Part shown: positions 62,773 through 64,000 of the stretch, piece by piece
Layout of the letters: each line of letters opens with the position of its first letter
Position numbering within the stretch: the first letter of the stretch is position 1
NCBI GenBank assembly: GCA_029251265.1
Contig: JAQXDR010000129.1
Coordinates: 1-64,000 of the forward strand
DNA length: 64,000 bases
Direction of reading: 5' to 3'
From: Pseudoprimorskyibacter sp.
GTDB taxonomy: Bacteria; Pseudomonadota; Alphaproteobacteria; Rhodobacterales; Rhodobacteraceae
Position numbers and translations under genes: made by a program
The notes under the pieces: generated by a model
Databases searched by the model: none
The model's input: the letters and a program-made list of their open reading frames with translations, nothing else
What the model was told of the DNA's origin: nothing

Positions 62773-64000
62773 CTACATATTTGGATAATTAGGCCCATCG
62801 CCGCCCTGGGGAACGGTCCAGGTTATATTTTGGCTGGGGTCTTTGATGTCACATGTTTTACAATGCACGCAGTTTTGAAAGTTGATGACAAAGCGCGGCG
62901 GTTTGCCGTCTTCTTGCACGACTTCATAAACCCCGGCCGGGCAATAGCGTTGTGCAGGTTCCGCGAATTTTGGCAGGTTGGTCACAACAGGTGTGTTTGA
63001 ATCAGATAACCTAAGATGCGCGGGCTGGTTTTCTTCATGGTTTGTAAAACTGTAGCTAACATTGGTCAGCCGATCAAAGGAGAGCTTGCCATCAGGTTTG
63101 GGGTAGTCGATTACCGGATAAACTGCTGCCATCTGCGTTGCTGCCGCGTCGGTTTTGCCATGACGCATTGTCCCCAAAATCGTAAACCCAAGCGTGTTTG
63201 ACCACATATCCGCCGCGCCAATTATCGTAGAGGCCAGCATTCCATACCGCGACCAGAGTGGTTTGACATTACGCACTTTTTTCAGGTCTTTGCCGATTGC
63301 GCCGGTCCGAACAGTCGTTTCATAAGCCGTTAGTTCGTCTCCCGCGCGATCTTTTGCGATGGCGTCAATTGCGGCATCGGCCGCAGCGATCCCCGACAGC
63401 ATGGCATTATGGTTGCCTTTGATTCTTGGGACATTGACCATTCCTACAGAACAGCCAAGCAGCGCCACACCTGGTGCCACCATTTTGGGCATAGATTGAT
63501 ATCCGCCCTCGGAAATCGCACGCGCACCATAGGCAACGCGTTTACCGCCCTCGAGCAGCTTGGCCACCATTGGGTGATGCTTGAACCGCTGGAATTCCAT
63601 GTAAGGGTACAGGTGCGGGTTTTCATAGTTCAAATGGACGACAAAGCCGACATAGACCTGATTATTATCGAGGTGATAGATGAACGAGCCACCGCCAGCA
63701 TTGGATCCTAGGGGCCATCCCATCGTGTGCGTGACTGTACCTTCGCGGTGCTTGGCTGGGTCGATCTCCCAGATTTCCTTCATGCCAAGACCGTATTTTT
63801 GAGGTTCTTTGCCATATTGCAGATTGTATTTAGAAATTACCTCTTTCGACAAAGACCCCCTGACGCCTTCGCCAAGCATCACGTATTTTCCCAACAACTC
63901 CATCCCGGGCTCATAGGACGGACCGGGTGTGCCATCGGGGTTTTTGCCAAACTCACCCGCGACAACACCTCGCACCTCTCCGTTTGGTCCATAGACCAGT
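62773..64000 (-). CDS. Electron transfer flavoprotein-ubiquinone oxidoreductase (5' end beyond window)
   Basis: The C-terminal roughly 409 residues of ETF-QO, which passes electrons from reduced ETF (fed by acyl-CoA dehydrogenases) to ubiquinone at the membrane. Visible are VYVGFVVHLNYENPHLYPYM, PKMVAPGVALLGCSVGMVNV, LSGIAAADAAIDAIA and the 4Fe-4S cluster region CPAGVYE with NCVHCKTCDIKDPSQNITW. The frame continues past the right window edge, so the start and the FAD-binding N terminus are not seen. The stop is TAG. Confidence 0.95.
   Translation of the reverse strand, partial: LVYGPNGEVRGVVAGEFGKNPDGTPGPSYEPGMELLGKYVMLGEGVRGSLSKEVISKYNLQYGKEPQKYGLGMKEIWEIDPAKHREGTVTHTMGWPLGSNAGGGSFIYHLDNNQVYVGFVVHLNYENPHLYPYMEFQRFKHHPMVAKLLEGGKRVAYGARAISEGGYQSMPKMVAPGVALLGCSVGMVNVPRIKGNHNAMLSGIAAADAAIDAIAKDRAGDELTAYETTVRTGAIGKDLKKVRNVKPLWSRYGMLASTIIGAADMWSNTLGFTILGTMRHGKTDAAATQMAAVYPVIDYPKPDGKLSFDRLTNVSYSFTNHEENQPAHLRLSDSNTPVVTNLPKFAEPAQRYCPAGVYEVVQEDGKPPRFVINFQNCVHCKTCDIKDPSQNITWTVPQGGDGPNYPNM

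Overview
The window looks like a chromosome segment of a marine Rhodobacterales (Roseobacter-group) alphaproteobacterium. The signs are gene sets and orders typical of that group: three peptide deformylase genes before fmt, a PetP/PetR pair before a histone-deacetylase-like gene and xseB-ispA-dxs, rsmB-heparinase-purH-lspA, a LabA-like NYN protein beside folK-rpoZ-rsh-pdxJ-acpS, and a fused ATP sulfurylase/APS kinase. No rRNA, tRNA, CRISPR array or intact insertion sequence was recognised. Two genes run off the window: the CapD-like epimerase at the left and ETF-ubiquinone oxidoreductase at the right.

Layout. 1-7.2 kb is a surface-polysaccharide locus: a membrane-bound nucleotide-sugar dehydratase, a PAPS-making Sat-CysC fusion, the ABC capsule exporter (KpsT and KpsE leftward, KpsM rightward) and an RgpF-type glycan protein. 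7.4-8.35 kb is a shredded IS66 remnant followed by AT-rich DNA. 8.9-10.9 kb is a secreted RTX protein. 11.2-13.9 kb holds a RuBisCO-like protein without catalytic residues, a Zur repressor and a ZnuA-like protein that has lost two metal-ligand histidines. 13.9-18 kb carries a lytic transglycosylase, an orphan receiver protein, a glutathionyl-hydroquinone reductase and a PatB-type lyase.

18-50 kb is mostly core: def-def-def*-fmt (third copy catalytically dead); rnhA, a methyltransferase and a DUF3429 protein; folK, rpoZ, rsh, DUF2062, pdxJ, acpS; a PAS protein; ilvE; petP-petR-HDAC-xseB-ispA-dxs (dxs with a large internal deletion); a DUF1674 SdhE-like/SDHAF4 protein; rsmB-heparinase-purH-lspA-lipoprotein-M16-M16; a divergent FAD oxidase/MnmD pair resembling a split MnmC; a DMT transporter; slt; dapA.

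50.4-59.5 kb is a ten-gene leftward cluster of acyl-CoA metabolism: alkenal reductase-like MDR enzyme, thioesterase, acyl-CoA ligase, phosphatase, three SDRs, MaoC hydratase, an ACAD10/11-type dehydrogenase and an APH-type kinase. The kinase-plus-dehydrogenase pairing resembles the 4-hydroxyacyl-CoA route (LvaA/LvaC; ACAD10/11), so 4-hydroxy or 4-oxo fatty-acid breakdown is my best hypothesis, with electrons passing to ETF-QO, which is encoded at the right edge. A second RTX protein lies at 59.7-61.6 kb, followed by about 1 kb with one orphan ORF ending in a strong terminator.

All calls come from reading the sequence and motif recognition. No database searches were run.
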